A DNA stretch of 27,576 bases from JAAFJT01 sp043772905 (GCA_043772905.1 JAYVFS010000270.1:1-27576), one strand, 5' to 3'; positions 1 through 8,441 are shown, counted from the first letter of the stretch. Translations and numbers: made by a program. Notes: generated from the letters alone by a model not told the origin.

Positions 1-19
1 CCCGTGCCACAGTATGGGT

Positions 20-78
20 ATTGGTTATTGGGGATTCGGGATTGGTTCCTAACCAATCCCGAATCCCCAATAACCAAT
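20..78. repeat. Perfect 28-bp inverted repeat upstream of the DUF1415 gene
   Basis: Arms 20-47 and 51-78 are exact reverse complements separated by a 3-nt loop. The arms are built from the word ATTGGTTATTGGGGATT, and part of it recurs at 79-90. A similar TTATTGGTTA vocabulary occurs at 24223-24270. It is probably the terminator of a gene left of the window, although no clear T-run follows the stem. It could also be a small dispersed repeat. Confidence 0.7.
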
Positions 79-109
79 CCCCAATAACCATTAATCCGAA
101 TATCCTATT

Positions 110-117
110 TATCTTTG
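110..117 (+). promoter_or_regulatory. Bacteroidota -7 box (TATCTTTG) close to the DUF1415 start
   Basis: TATCTTTG matches the Bacteroidota consensus TAnnTTTG. Its last base is only 4 nt before the ATG at 122, so transcription would begin at or near the start codon, giving a leaderless or nearly leaderless mRNA. No convincing -33 TTG is visible. Such words occur by chance in AT-rich DNA, so this is moderate support. Confidence 0.45.
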
Positions 118-121
118 CGCC

Positions 122-679
122 ATGAAAGATAAAGAACAGGTAATAGAAACCACTAAACGGTGGCTTGAGCGTTTTGTCATTGGCTTGAATCTCTGTCCAT
201 TTGCAAAGCATCCGTTCCGGAATAATAAAATCCGATACGTCGTTTTTGAGGATATTGACCTTGAAAAACTCACTGAAACATTGCTCATCGAAGCCAATGA
301 ACTCGTCGCAACGACCCCCTCAGTATTGGAAACAACACTTATCATAGTGCCCGAAGCATTTGACCAATTTGAAAATTATCTCGACTATCTGAATATGGCG
401 GAGTTTATTTTTGAAGAGGTGGACTTAGATGGTGTCATTCAAATCGCTTCTTTCCATCCAGATTATCAGTTTGACGAAACAGAAATAACGGACGTGGAAA
501 ATTTTACGAACCGTTCACCGTTCCCCATGTTTCACTTGCTTCGTGAAGACAGCGTGACACGTGCCTTAGAAGCCTATCCAGAAGTGGGCGACATTCCTGG
601 AAACAATATAGAAACGATGAATAAACTCGGTTTGACCCGCGTAAAACAGTTACTCGATGACATTATTAGAACGAATTGA
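122..679 (+). CDS. DUF1415 family protein
   Basis: This 185-residue protein carries GLNLCPFA at about residues 21-28, the hallmark of DUF1415, and has the family's usual length. The biochemical role is not known. There is no signal peptide or membrane segment, so it is probably cytoplasmic. The ATG at 122 gives the full N-terminal helix preceding the motif. The 3' end overlaps the next gene by 23 nt in another frame, so the two are probably co-transcribed and translationally coupled. It contains one antisense copy of the TACTGAGGGG word (316-325), read as Pro-Ser-Val. Confidence 0.85.
   Translation: MKDKEQVIETTKRWLERFVIGLNLCPFAKHPFRNNKIRYVVFEDIDLEKLTETLLIEANELVATTPSVLETTLIIVPEAFDQFENYLDYLNMAEFIFEEVDLDGVIQIASFHPDYQFDETEITDVENFTNRSPFPMFHLLREDSVTRALEAYPEVGDIPGNNIETMNKLGLTRVKQLLDDIIRTN
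316..325 (-). repeat. TACTGAGGGG word, copy 1
   Basis: Exact word on the minus strand with a run of 5 G. It lies antisense in the DUF1415 gene, read as Pro-Ser-Val in TTPSVLE. Confidence 0.9.
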
Positions 680-1685
680 AGCCCTTGCAATATTAGGGAA
701 AAAACTACTAGAACCTTCAGATGAAAGGGAAGCCGTTATGCGCCGCACGGCTAACAACAACTCGTGGTTTACGATAGAAAACCAAAGACAAGCCATTGCA
801 GAGATAGCAATTCACTTTTTAAACAAGGAAAGGCTGGAAATTTGGGCGAAAAACTACGATTATTTACAAACCAAAACAGATACCCGACAACCCAAAACTG
901 TTGGTTTAGTCATGGCGGGCAATATTCCGCTTGTCGGTTTCCACGACATATTATGTGTCTTTGTTTCTGGCAATAAAGCCAAAATTAAAATTTCTGATAA
1001 AGACCCGTTTTTGCTGCCCTACCTTTTCCAAATATTGAAAGACATTGACCCGCGAACGGCTGATTTTCTACAAATTACTGAGGGGTTTTTGAAAGATTTT
1101 GATGCGGTCATTGCCACAGGGAGCAACAATTCAGCACGTTATTTTGAAGCATATTTTGGAAAATATCCTCATATTATTCGTAAAAATAGGAATGCGGTTG
1201 CCATACTGAGGGGGGCGGAAACGGCAGATGATTTAGAACTTTTGGGTAAAGATGTTTTTACTTATTTTGGACTTGGTTGTCGTAATGTGTCTAAGATTTA
1301 TGTGCCTACTGGCTATAATTTCCATCCACTTTTAACCGCTTTTCATGAATTTAGAGAGATAGTTCAACATGATAAATACAAAAATAATTTTGATTATAAC
1401 TTCACTCTTTTGATTCTGAATAAAGTCAAACATGAAGCGAACGGCTGCATTTTGATGAGAGAAAGTACCGATTTGGCTTCTCCCATAGCCGGTTTGTTCT
1501 ACGAATACTACGATGATTTGACGAATTTGAAAATAAACCTTTGGGAAAGACGCGACGAAATTCAATTAATCGTTGCCAAAGAAAGGGTAGAGGGCTTGCC
1601 TTCTTTTTATTTTGGCGAAGCCCAAAAACCAAGCCTTACAGACTATGCAGACGGTGTGGATACAATGGAGTTTTTGAGTTTTTAG
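657..1685 (+). CDS. Acyl-CoA reductase (LuxC family)
   Basis: This 342-residue protein resembles the LuxC-type acyl-CoA reductases that are widespread in Bacteroidota. The family reduces activated fatty acyl groups to aldehydes with NADPH through a cysteine thioester. Visible features are the segment TVGLVMAGNIPLVGFHD (about 81-97), a ATGSNNSARYF nucleotide-binding-like stretch (about 153-163), and a candidate catalytic cysteine near 208 in TYFGLGCRNVSK. No luxABDE genes are nearby, so bioluminescence is not implied and the physiological substrate is unknown. The ATG at 657 overlaps the DUF1415 gene by 23 nt. Two copies of the TACTGAGGGG word lie inside, read as TEG and LRG. Confidence 0.85.
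   Translation: MTLLERIEALAILGKKLLEPSDEREAVMRRTANNNSWFTIENQRQAIAEIAIHFLNKERLEIWAKNYDYLQTKTDTRQPKTVGLVMAGNIPLVGFHDILCVFVSGNKAKIKISDKDPFLLPYLFQILKDIDPRTADFLQITEGFLKDFDAVIATGSNNSARYFEAYFGKYPHIIRKNRNAVAILRGAETADDLELLGKDVFTYFGLGCRNVSKIYVPTGYNFHPLLTAFHEFREIVQHDKYKNNFDYNFTLLILNKVKHEANGCILMRESTDLASPIAGLFYEYYDDLTNLKINLWERRDEIQLIVAKERVEGLPSFYFGEAQKPSLTDYADGVDTMEFLSF
1076..1085 (+). repeat. TACTGAGGGG word, copy 2
   Basis: Exact word with 4 G, sense in the acyl-CoA reductase gene, read as Thr-Glu-Gly (ITEGF). Confidence 0.9.
1204..1213 (+). repeat. TACTGAGGGG word, copy 3
   Basis: Exact word with a 6-G run, sense in the acyl-CoA reductase gene, read as Leu-Arg-Gly (ILRGAE). It starts only 128 bp after copy 2 and uses a different frame. 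Confidence 0.9.
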
Positions 1686-1859
1686 GATAAAAGAGGCTGT
1701 CTCAAAAGTCAACGTTCAAATTTCGCAAACAGAATTTTATTTCGGAACTCGTTCAATCTTAGGAAGATTTCAAATCTTCCTAAGATTAGACGCTCGAAAA
1801 CCTAATAATATTCTGTATAGAAAAACGAGTTTTCCCTTTTGAGACAGCCTCTTTTATCC
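1685..1859. mobile_element. MITE-like element with 24-bp terminal inverted repeats
   Basis: Perfect 24-bp arms at 1685-1708 and 1836-1859, including GAGGCTGTCTCAAAAG, bound a unit of about 175 bp with no coding capacity. Inside is a second perfect hairpin at 1755-1787. Shorter complementary patches (around 1727-1750 against 1806-1830) suggest that the whole unit can fold. The left arm overlaps the final base of the acyl-CoA reductase stop codon. No target-site duplication is evident because the flanks belong to the inverted repeat. It may be a miniature transposable element, or it may be an elaborate terminator. Confidence 0.55.
1755..1787. repeat. 16-bp perfect palindrome with 1-nt loop
   Basis: Arms 1755-1770 and 1772-1787 flank a single C. 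The core GGAAGATTTCAAATCTTCC resembles the core of the hairpin at 11101-11133, which has the same 16-1-16 geometry. Confidence 0.75.
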
Positions 1860-1873
1860 AAAAATCTTAGAAA

Positions 1874-3058
1874 TCACTTTATTTCACAATCAAATTGAGA
1901 TGGGTCTCTATTGACATTTTTAAAGTCATTTTTAGCGTCCATATTTGCAATAGTTTGGTTTTTGTTGTTGCGAATACAAATACGGCTTTCCGGTTTTATC
2001 TTACCATTTTCATCCACTGTTTTTGAATCAACAATGCCATCATAAAGGATGTGCGGCACATTTTTACCAAACTTTAATTTGAAACGGAATATCTGACCAA
2101 ACCGCCCTTGCCCCGTTGCACGTACATGTTTTCTTTCAAAATTATTATCATGTACATATATGGCTGTTGGATAAGGGTAATACACTTTGTCTTTTATCTT
2201 ATTTTCAGTCATAAAATAGCTGATAATGCCCATTCCGACTGATTTATTGTTGATGATTTGATTGTCAAAAACCTCAACATGGTTTGTTGCCAATATCAAA
2301 ACACCCGTTCCTTTAGGTACTTTTCCTACGATATTACCTTTGGGCGCAAAGTTAGAATGATTGTTTTCTTTGATGATATTTTTATAAACACGCACGTAGC
2401 CACCTTGTTTTAGCACCAAGTCAGGTAAATCAAATACTAAAATACCGCCTGTATTGCCTATGGCAACATTGTCAAAAACGTCTGCATGAAGTGAGTTTTC
2501 AATCTCAATGCCCGCTACATTTTCAATAGCCGTGCAATTTTTTACAACAATTTGTTCCGATTGACCGACATAAATACCCGCATCGCTGGCACCTCGAGCT
2601 GTGCAGTTATCAATCATTACATTTTCACACTGAACTGGATACAAGGCATAAGAGCCGTTTTTCTCATTCGGTTTCCCTGTCCATTCGGCTTTAATATTCC
2701 GAAAAGTGATGCCTTTGACGTGCATGGTTTTTATCAAATCTCCCTTAGAATCCTGTACCGTCATATCCTCAATCGTAATGTTTTCACATTCAGAAATACG
2801 GATGCCTTCTGCCCCAGAGGTTTGATTTTTAAAACTCAAAATGGTTTTATCTATTCCTTTGCCACGGATAATGATGTTCTTTTTGCCTTCCATCGAAAGG
2901 CTTTTTGTGAGGTGAAAGACCCCCTCAGTAATTTCGACCGTAGAGCCGTCTTTGGCGAGAATCATTTGGGTCTGAATCTTTTTTTCAATATCGGCTTGTG
3001 AAAAAGCGGCATTTATAGAAAAAAGTGAAAGCGCAATGAGAGAAGTTCTTAGCAGCAT
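1874..3058 (-). CDS. Secreted parallel beta-helix repeat protein
   Basis: This 394-residue protein begins with a signal peptide (MLLRTSLIALSLFSINAAFSQ). It then shows repeated short strand-turn units with Asn and Ile ladders, such as NITIEDMTV, NVMIDNCTA and QIVVKNCTA, typical of right-handed parallel beta-helices (PbH1 repeats). The overall pattern fits the TIGR03805 family of beta-helix proteins. Such folds often bind or cleave polysaccharides, but no catalytic set can be assigned and no T9SS tail is visible. It is probably periplasmic or at the outer surface. One copy of the TACTGAGGGG word (2921-2930) encodes Thr-Glu-Gly near residue 43. Confidence 0.8.
   Translation of the reverse strand: MLLRTSLIALSLFSINAAFSQADIEKKIQTQMILAKDGSTVEITEGVFHLTKSLSMEGKKNIIIRGKGIDKTILSFKNQTSGAEGIRISECENITIEDMTVQDSKGDLIKTMHVKGITFRNIKAEWTGKPNEKNGSYALYPVQCENVMIDNCTARGASDAGIYVGQSEQIVVKNCTAIENVAGIEIENSLHADVFDNVAIGNTGGILVFDLPDLVLKQGGYVRVYKNIIKENNHSNFAPKGNIVGKVPKGTGVLILATNHVEVFDNQIINNKSVGMGIISYFMTENKIKDKVYYPYPTAIYVHDNNFERKHVRATGQGRFGQIFRFKLKFGKNVPHILYDGIVDSKTVDENGKIKPESRICIRNNKNQTIANMDAKNDFKNVNRDPSQFDCEIK
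2921..2930 (-). repeat. TACTGAGGGG word, copy 4
   Basis: Exact word with 5 G, sense in the beta-helix gene, read as Thr-Glu-Gly (ITEGVF). Confidence 0.9.
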
Positions 3059-3087
3059 ATTGGTTAGTCATTTTTTGATGAAAAACC

Positions 3088-3095
3088 CAAATGTA
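3088..3095 (-). promoter_or_regulatory. Candidate -7 box (TACATTTG) for the beta-helix gene
   Basis: On the minus strand TACATTTG matches TAnnTTTG, about 30 nt upstream of the ATG at 3058. No clear -33 TTG is seen. Confidence 0.4.
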
Positions 3096-3121
3096 AAAAG
3101 ATATTTTGAATTGAGATAACA

Positions 3122-3183
3122 GATTTCAAGATAAAAGACCCATAGAGTCACATTAAACTCTACGGGTCTTTTATCTTGAAATC
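3122..3183 (-). terminator. 27-bp stem terminator after the lamin-tail gene
   Basis: Arms 3122-3148 and 3157-3183 are complementary with one mismatch and an 8-nt loop. The structure lies just past the stop codon of the minus-strand lamin-tail gene and before the promoter of the beta-helix gene. It is much longer than a typical rho-independent stem. Confidence 0.7.
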
Positions 3184-3205
3184 CTATGTCTTAAATCCTT
3201 ATAAA

Positions 3206-4375
3206 CTATTGTTTCTCAAAACGTTGTGAAACACTTTCGTTTTTAGAAACGATACGCATGATGTATGAACCGTTTGGCAAATCGCTGATATTGACAGGAA
3301 AGACCCCCTCCGTATTTTGTAATTTTTGTGCTTTCACCACTTGACCTAACAGATTAACAACAAGCAAATCAGACGCGCCATTGTCGCCACTGATTTCAAC
3401 ATTGACTTTATCTTTTGCAATGCTCGGATAAACTTTTGTCGTTGTGCTTTTACCGAAATTGACAGAAACGGTTTTGTAAACAGTCTCTTTTCCATCAAAA
3501 TCTACTTGACGCAGGCGGTAGTAATTAACTGTATTCATGGGTTTTTCATCCATAAATTGATAGTTTTTCAAGATATTAGAGTTACCATAACCTGAAACTT
3601 CACCAATTTTTTCAAATGATTTGCCATTTTCGCTGCGCTCAATTGTGTAATAAGCATTGTTTAATTCAGTAGCTGTTGACCACAACAATTTGACGGCTTT
3701 ATTTTCTTTTTGCGCTTTGAAATCAAGTAATTGCACAGGGATAGTACCGCAGTTTGTCGGATTAGGGACTACAATTGAAAAATCAGCAAGATTGTTGTCA
3801 GTATCAGTTGCGCCATCGTTATTCCGTCTGGCAGCAGTCGTCGTAGAAAGAGCTACTACCACAGTTCCTTCTCCGTTATTAGCTGTTCCATAACCAATTT
3901 TATCAACAACAGTTGTCGTGTTATCAATAATGGTTGTTCCATTTACTAAGGCGATTTTACCACTTGTTCCAGACATACCAATACCGTTTGAAGCTGTACC
4001 AGTAGCTGTTGTCGTATTTGTATTATCAAGGGATAAATTAGCTGTTGGAAAATCAGCACCAGTGAAAGTACCACCATCGGCACTCATTTTTATAATAAAA
4101 CAAGCTCCAGCTGCGATTGTTCCTGATAATGAGCCTTTGGAACTCCAAGTTGCAGGTGCTACACCTGAAGCAGCTGAACCGTATTGAATAGAATAACCAC
4201 TCAAATTAACAGAAGAAGAGCCTATGTTTTTTAATACAACATAATCATTTTTGAATGAGGGCAAAGGGCTTGTTGCGGTACTACCACCACCACCATAAAT
4301 TTCAAGAATCCTGATTTGACTGTTAGCCATAGTCAAAACAGAAAAAACTAATGCGAGTGTCAAAATTCTTTTCAT
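3206..4375 (-). CDS. Lamin-tail domain protein with T9SS sorting tail
   Basis: This 389-residue protein has a signal peptide (MKRILTLALVFSVLTMANSQ) followed by a lamin-tail-like beta-sandwich domain (about 22-200; motifs ILEIYGGGG, DYVVLKNIG, VNLSGYSIQYGS). Next comes a segment typical of Bacteroidota surface proteins (PVQLLDFKAQKENKAVKLLW to YYRLRQVDFDGKE). The last 75 residues are a T9SS C-terminal sorting domain (LPNGSYIMRIVSKNESVSQR). It should be exported by the type IX machinery and anchored or released at the cell surface. Lamin-tail domains often accompany secreted nucleases, and one is encoded two genes away. A one-mismatch copy of the TACTGAGGGG word lies at 3305-3314. Confidence 0.85.
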   Translation of the reverse strand: MKRILTLALVFSVLTMANSQIRILEIYGGGGSTATSPLPSFKNDYVVLKNIGSSSVNLSGYSIQYGSAASGVAPATWSSKGSLSGTIAAGACFIIKMSADGGTFTGADFPTANLSLDNTNTTTATGTASNGIGMSGTSGKIALVNGTTIIDNTTTVVDKIGYGTANNGEGTVVVALSTTTAARRNNDGATDTDNNLADFSIVVPNPTNCGTIPVQLLDFKAQKENKAVKLLWSTATELNNAYYTIERSENGKSFEKIGEVSGYGNSNILKNYQFMDEKPMNTVNYYRLRQVDFDGKETVYKTVSVNFGKSTTTKVYPSIAKDKVNVEISGDNGASDLLVVNLLGQVVKAQKLQNTEGVFPVNISDLPNGSYIMRIVSKNESVSQRFEKQ

Positions 4376-4514
4376 AATGTTAATTTTTAAAATTTTAAAA
4401 AATGATGATTTAATAATTGAAGATATTAAAAAAAGTAAAATTCATGTTACAAAGAAACAGCAAAATTTTGATTTTAAAATAATAATTTGTATTAACAAAT
4501 AATAATTTTTCAGA

Positions 4515-5852
4515 TCACAATTTTATACCGATATAAGTATGTGGCGACAATAATCTAAGCTCTTCTTTTACGTCTTCTCCAATATTTAATGTTTCTACAA
4601 AATCGAGCATATCTTTTTTACCAATAGCTGCTTTGCCGCGTGTCAAGTCTTTCAAGGCATCATACGGATTAGGATAGTTTTCACGACGCAAAATGGTTTG
4701 TATGCCTTCTGCAACGACCATCCAATTGGCTTCCAAATCATCGTAAAGTTTTTGTTCGTTCAACAAGAGTTTGTCGAGACCCCTCAGTATGGACGAGAAA
4801 GCGATGTGCGTATGAGCGAAAGGGACGCCGATATTTCTCAAAACCGTCGAGTCTGTCAAGTCTCTTTGCAAGCGTGAAATGGGCAATTTGGCTGCTAAAT
4901 GCTCAAAAATAGCGTTTGCGAGACCTAAATTGCCTTCTGCATTTTCGAAATCAATCGGATTAACTTTATGTGGCATGGCAGACGAACCGACTTCTCCTGC
5001 CTTCGTTTTTTGCTTGAAATATTCGATGGAAACATACGACCAAATGTCACGGCACAAGTCAATCAAAATCGTATTGATGCGGCTCATGGTTTGGAAAAGA
5101 GCCGCCATATTGTCATAATGTTCAATTTGAGTCGTCGCTTGTTGGCGTTCTAAACCGAGGTATTCTTGAACAAAATTATCTGCAAACACCCGCCAATCTA
5201 TCATTGGGTAAGCGGCAACATGAGCATTGAAATTACCTGTTGCGCCACCAAATTTTGCTTTGAATGGTATTTGTTTCATCAGAACTAATTGACTATCAAT
5301 GCGTTCTACGAAAACCCGAATTTCTTTGCCCAAAGTTGTCGGGCTTGCGGGCTGACCATGTGTACGTGCGAGAAGCGCAATGTCACGCCAATTTGTTGCC
5401 CGTTCATCCAGTTCATTTCTCAATTTTTGAATGGTCGGCAAATAAATACGGTCAAAAGCGTGCAAAATACTGAGGGGGGTCGCCGTGTTGTTCACGTCTT
5501 GCGAAGTCAATCCGAAATGAATAAACTCCTTGTATGCGTCTAAACCTAAGGCATCAAATTTTTCTCTCAAAAAATACTCGACGGCTTTGACATCATGGTT
5601 TGTGACTTTTTCAATTTCTTTAATACGCTCGGCGTCTTCGATGCTAAAGGACTCAAATATTTTGTCCAATGCTTCGATTTTATCTTCTTCAAACCCTTCA
5701 AGTTGTGGCAAAGGATAATTCGCCAAAGCGATAAAGTATTGAATTTCAACAAATACGCGATAGCGGATAAGTGCAAATTCGGAAAAATATTCAGAGAGTT
5801 CTGTTGTTTGGCGCGCATAGCGTCCGTCAATAGGTGAAATAGCTTTTAACAT
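4515..5852 (-). CDS. purB: Adenylosuccinate lyase
   Basis: This 445-residue enzyme catalyses two fumarate-releasing steps of purine synthesis: SAICAR to AICAR, and adenylosuccinate to AMP. The fumarase/aspartase superfamily signature SSAMPHKVNP is present at about residue 285, and THGQPASPTTLGKE around 164-178. The N-terminus LKAISPIDGRY matches the longer E. coli-type PurB. I place the start at 5852 (MLKAISP) because the in-frame ATG at 5888 adds 12 residues unlike the family. Two copies of the TACTGAGGGG word lie inside, read as LRG (sense) and PLS (antisense). A third lies in the leader at 5890. Confidence 0.95.
   Translation of the reverse strand: MLKAISPIDGRYARQTTELSEYFSEFALIRYRVFVEIQYFIALANYPLPQLEGFEEDKIEALDKIFESFSIEDAERIKEIEKVTNHDVKAVEYFLREKFDALGLDAYKEFIHFGLTSQDVNNTATPLSILHAFDRIYLPTIQKLRNELDERATNWRDIALLARTHGQPASPTTLGKEIRVFVERIDSQLVLMKQIPFKAKFGGATGNFNAHVAAYPMIDWRVFADNFVQEYLGLERQQATTQIEHYDNMAALFQTMSRINTILIDLCRDIWSYVSIEYFKQKTKAGEVGSSAMPHKVNPIDFENAEGNLGLANAIFEHLAAKLPISRLQRDLTDSTVLRNIGVPFAHTHIAFSSILRGLDKLLLNEQKLYDDLEANWMVVAEGIQTILRRENYPNPYDALKDLTRGKAAIGKKDMLDFVETLNIGEDVKEELRLLSPHTYIGIKL
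4780..4789 (-). repeat. TACTGAGGGG word, copy 5
   Basis: Exact word with 4 G, sense in purB, read as Leu-Arg-Gly (ILRGLDK). Confidence 0.9.
5468..5477 (+). repeat. TACTGAGGGG word, copy 6
   Basis: Exact word with 6 G, antisense in purB, read as Pro-Leu-Ser (TTPLSILH). Confidence 0.9.
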
Positions 5853-5889
5853 AATTTTTCGCTGTTTTTTAACTAAAAAAAAGGTCATA

Positions 5890-5899
5890 TACTGAGGGG
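5890..5899 (+). repeat. TACTGAGGGG word, copy 7 (intergenic)
   Basis: Exact word with 6 G, about 38 nt upstream of the purB start and antisense to it. It is one of two copies outside coding sequence. Confidence 0.9.
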
Positions 5900-5918
5900 G
5901 GCTGAACGAATTGCAGTA

Positions 5919-5992
5919 GGTATAGTAGACAGGAATTCAATTGTTTTTTGCTTTTTTTTGCAAAAAACAATTGAATTCCTGTCTACTATACC
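5919..5992. terminator. 33-bp perfect inverted repeat after the large nuclease gene
   Basis: Arms 5919-5951 and 5960-5992 are exact reverse complements with a loop of eight T. The structure sits between the stop codon of the minus-strand nuclease gene (6014) and the purB leader. It probably terminates the nuclease transcript. A perfect 33-bp stem is exceptional for a terminator. Confidence 0.75.
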
Positions 5993-6013
5993 TTGCCTCG
6001 TGCCGCTGCCCTT

Positions 6014-8281
6014 TTACCTCACAACCGTCAATCGTTGATGTTCTAAAAGACCTTTAATATTCGTCGTTATAAAATAATTGCCTACGGGTAACTGGCTGAT
6101 ATTCAGATTTTTAGAAGCGATTGAATCTGTTGACAAGTTTTTTTGCAACCATATTTTCCCCAACGCATCTGTAATGATTAATTCAAAATTAGTAGCTTCG
6201 CCATCTGTTGTTTTGAATGAAATTTCTTTGGTTGCAGGATTTGGATAAACCACCAAACCTTTGCCTTGTTGCGGCAATTGAACGGCAATAACAGGGCTAT
6301 AAACATAAGTATAATCCAAGTTAACCATTTTTAATTGATAATACAAACGTGTACTTTTTACATCAAAAGTCGCATCGTCCATCGCATATAGTGACAAACC
6401 CGATGCTTTAATTTTGTTTATAGTTGTAAAGTTAATGCCATCTGTACTGCGTTCAATTTCATAGTGATTGAAAGCATATTCGTTTTCAACAGCCCAATTT
6501 AAATGCACATTTTGCTTGGTATAATTGCCTTTAAATGACTTTAATGTTACAGGAATAATCAAATCACAAGCATTTGTCCATATTTCATCGACGTATTCGG
6601 GGTGGTCAATATAGGGATTGCGATTGCCTTGGATGAGATAAACGGCATTGTTACGCTCAATTTCCTTTTGACTGACGGGGTCATTTTTATGCCATTTTAT
6701 CAACATTCTAAGATAAGGAGCTTTGAAAGATGCCCAACTTGTATCACTGAGTACGATACGAGACTCGGTTGTCGTATTAGCCCAACCGTTAATTTGACTA
6801 CCATAACGTGTTGCCATATAAAAATACGTACGTGCAAAATCGCCTTTGTAAGTATTTATAGGTTCAAAAACGTCACCATTGATACTATCCACAGAAGAAG
6901 GACCATATTTACTTCCGTTTGCGGATGTGTAACTTGGGCTATTCGTTTCGCCAAAAGGTTGATTGCCACGTACACTGTTGACTTTTTTATCAGTCGGAAT
7001 GACGTGGAAAAGGTCTGTCCCTGGTGTTCCCTGCGATGTTGAACCACCAAACCAAGATTTCGGAAATGAGTGTTCACGGTTGAATTTTTGACATTCAGAT
7101 GTGCCGAGTGTACCCCCATCTTGGTCTGTAACAAATGTAAATTCACATTCGCTGCCATTTGGATTGTCGCTGTACATATCGTAAACAATCGTTTTGTTAC
7201 CCGCATCATTCAGTCGTGCATCTGTGGTGGTATAAGCTGTCCACAAAGCCGTATAAGTTTGAGAATTATAACCTGATGTAATAATATTTTGTAATGCTGT
7301 TTTCTTAGATTTACAAGTCAAACCCGCTGCCGCATTATAATATCCTGTCGGTTCGCCACCACCGCCACTGCCACTCGTTGTTGTGAAGCTGTTTACTGAG
7401 GGGGATGTCGTAACATAAACAACAGGGCTGCTACAATCACTCATATTGTAGGCTTGAAGATAATAGACAGTACTGGCTGTTAAACCTGAAATAGATACTG
7501 ATGTGCCATTGTTTGCATATATAACTTGTTGTCCAATACCCGAATAAATCGTGTTAGCTGTATAAGTTGTACCATCAACAGGCGGCGTGAAAGCATTGGT
7601 ATTATTGATAAGCACCAAAGTTTTAGTACCATCGCCTTTTGTCCAATTGATGTTGGCAGACGTGCTGCTGGGTGTGCCAGCTAATGCAGCCGCTTGTGTG
7701 GTCGGTGCTGTACAAGCCGTTGTGCCAACGATAGCGATGTCGTCAATTTGCCATTCTTTTGAAGCGGTTGAAAGACCATAATAGCGAAACGCAAAACGGA
7801 CATTTGTTCCCGAAATGCTGCTGATGTCAAAAGGTGCATGGGTAGTTTGTGCGCTTAATGTTGAAGACGTCGTATTACTTGCAGCAACCGAAGCGGGTAA
7901 AGTAATATTGACCCAAGTCGTTGTTAGAGGGTCGCCTGTATAGTTTGTGGTGTATTTCAGTTCGAGATTGGTTGTTGGCGTTGAACCTGTTGGCGCGCCT
8001 GGAAATCTGTTTTTAGTTTTAAAAGTAAAGGTTTCACTCGTTGAATTATCCATATTGATAACAGGCGAGATAAGCCAATCTTCATCATTTTCGTCACCAT
8101 AACCATTGATTTGGGCGTAGCCAGACGTAAAACGCCAAAAATCTGAAATCCCTTCAACATCAACAGCCGTCCAAGTGCCAGAAGTATTAGTGTTAAAATC
8201 TTCAGAATGAATGACAGTTTGAGTGTTTGCAACGAAAAAGAAGGCTAACATGAATGTAAGCAAAGCTAAAATTCTTTTCAT
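6014..8281 (-). CDS. Secreted multidomain endonuclease I (EndA/NucM type) with T9SS tail
   Basis: This 755-residue protein has a signal peptide (MKRILALLTFMLAFFFVANTQ). A choice-of-anchor/cleaved-adhesin-like beta-sandwich follows (about 25-190; EDFNTNTSGTW, DWLISPVINM, EWQIDDIAIVG), then a fibronectin-III-like region (about 192-300). The endonuclease I domain spans about 315-570 with the His-metal active-site motif NREHSFPKSWFGG followed by DLFHVIPTDKKVNSVRGNQ. The C-terminus is a T9SS sorting domain (VVYPNPATKEI to LPVGNYFITT). It likely degrades extracellular DNA or RNA at the cell surface. A second endonuclease I gene is divergently oriented next door. One antisense copy of the TACTGAGGGG word (7394) falls in the linker before the nuclease domain. 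Confidence 0.88.
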   Translation of the reverse strand: MKRILALLTFMLAFFFVANTQTVIHSEDFNTNTSGTWTAVDVEGISDFWRFTSGYAQINGYGDENDEDWLISPVINMDNSTSETFTFKTKNRFPGAPTGSTPTTNLELKYTTNYTGDPLTTTWVNITLPASVAASNTTSSTLSAQTTHAPFDISSISGTNVRFAFRYYGLSTASKEWQIDDIAIVGTTACTAPTTQAAALAGTPSSTSANINWTKGDGTKTLVLINNTNAFTPPVDGTTYTANTIYSGIGQQVIYANNGTSVSISGLTASTVYYLQAYNMSDCSSPVVYVTTSPSVNSFTTTSGSGGGGEPTGYYNAAAGLTCKSKKTALQNIITSGYNSQTYTALWTAYTTTDARLNDAGNKTIVYDMYSDNPNGSECEFTFVTDQDGGTLGTSECQKFNREHSFPKSWFGGSTSQGTPGTDLFHVIPTDKKVNSVRGNQPFGETNSPSYTSANGSKYGPSSVDSINGDVFEPINTYKGDFARTYFYMATRYGSQINGWANTTTESRIVLSDTSWASFKAPYLRMLIKWHKNDPVSQKEIERNNAVYLIQGNRNPYIDHPEYVDEIWTNACDLIIPVTLKSFKGNYTKQNVHLNWAVENEYAFNHYEIERSTDGINFTTINKIKASGLSLYAMDDATFDVKSTRLYYQLKMVNLDYTYVYSPVIAVQLPQQGKGLVVYPNPATKEISFKTTDGEATNFELIITDALGKIWLQKNLSTDSIASKNLNISQLPVGNYFITTNIKGLLEHQRLTVVR
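7394..7403 (+). repeat. TACTGAGGGG word, copy 8
   Basis: Exact word with 5 G, antisense in the large nuclease gene, read as Pro-Ser-Val (TSPSVNSF) in an interdomain linker. Confidence 0.9.
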
Positions 8282-8324
8282 AATGTTTTTTAAAATATGA
8301 CTGGTGATAGGTTGAAAAAGTGCG

Positions 8325-8332
8325 CAAATATA
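8325..8332 (-). promoter_or_regulatory. Candidate -7 box (TATATTTG) for the large nuclease gene
   Basis: The minus strand reads TATATTTG, matching TAnnTTTG, about 43 nt upstream of the ATG at 8281. No clear -33 element is visible. Together with 8434-8441 it makes the 8282-8489 gap a divergent promoter region. Confidence 0.45.
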
Positions 8333-8433
8333 GTTTTTTCATTTTGAGATAGGGCTAAGTTAAAGTTAATTTTATAAATCCTCATACGACATCTATACCC
8401 CATTTATATCATGGTTTTCACTAAACAATTCCT

Positions 8434-8441
8434 TAGCTTTG
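8434..8441 (+). promoter_or_regulatory. Candidate -7 box (TAGCTTTG) for the small nuclease gene
   Basis: TAGCTTTG matches TAnnTTTG and lies about 48 nt upstream of the chosen ATG at 8490. It would be untranslated if the alternative TTG start at 8439 is not used. Confidence 0.45.

Noticed and set aside
657..1685. Bioluminescence locus from the LuxC-like reductase
   Set aside because: No luciferase or acyltransferase genes are present; this reductase family is widespread in non-luminous Bacteroidota.
2552..3001. 149-codon open frame on the plus strand opposite the beta-helix gene
   Set aside because: It is a shadow frame; the minus-strand gene has a signal peptide and family repeats, and this frame has neither.
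5853..5888. Longer purB product starting at 5888
   Set aside because: The extra 12 residues do not resemble the family N-terminus, which fits the ATG at 5852.
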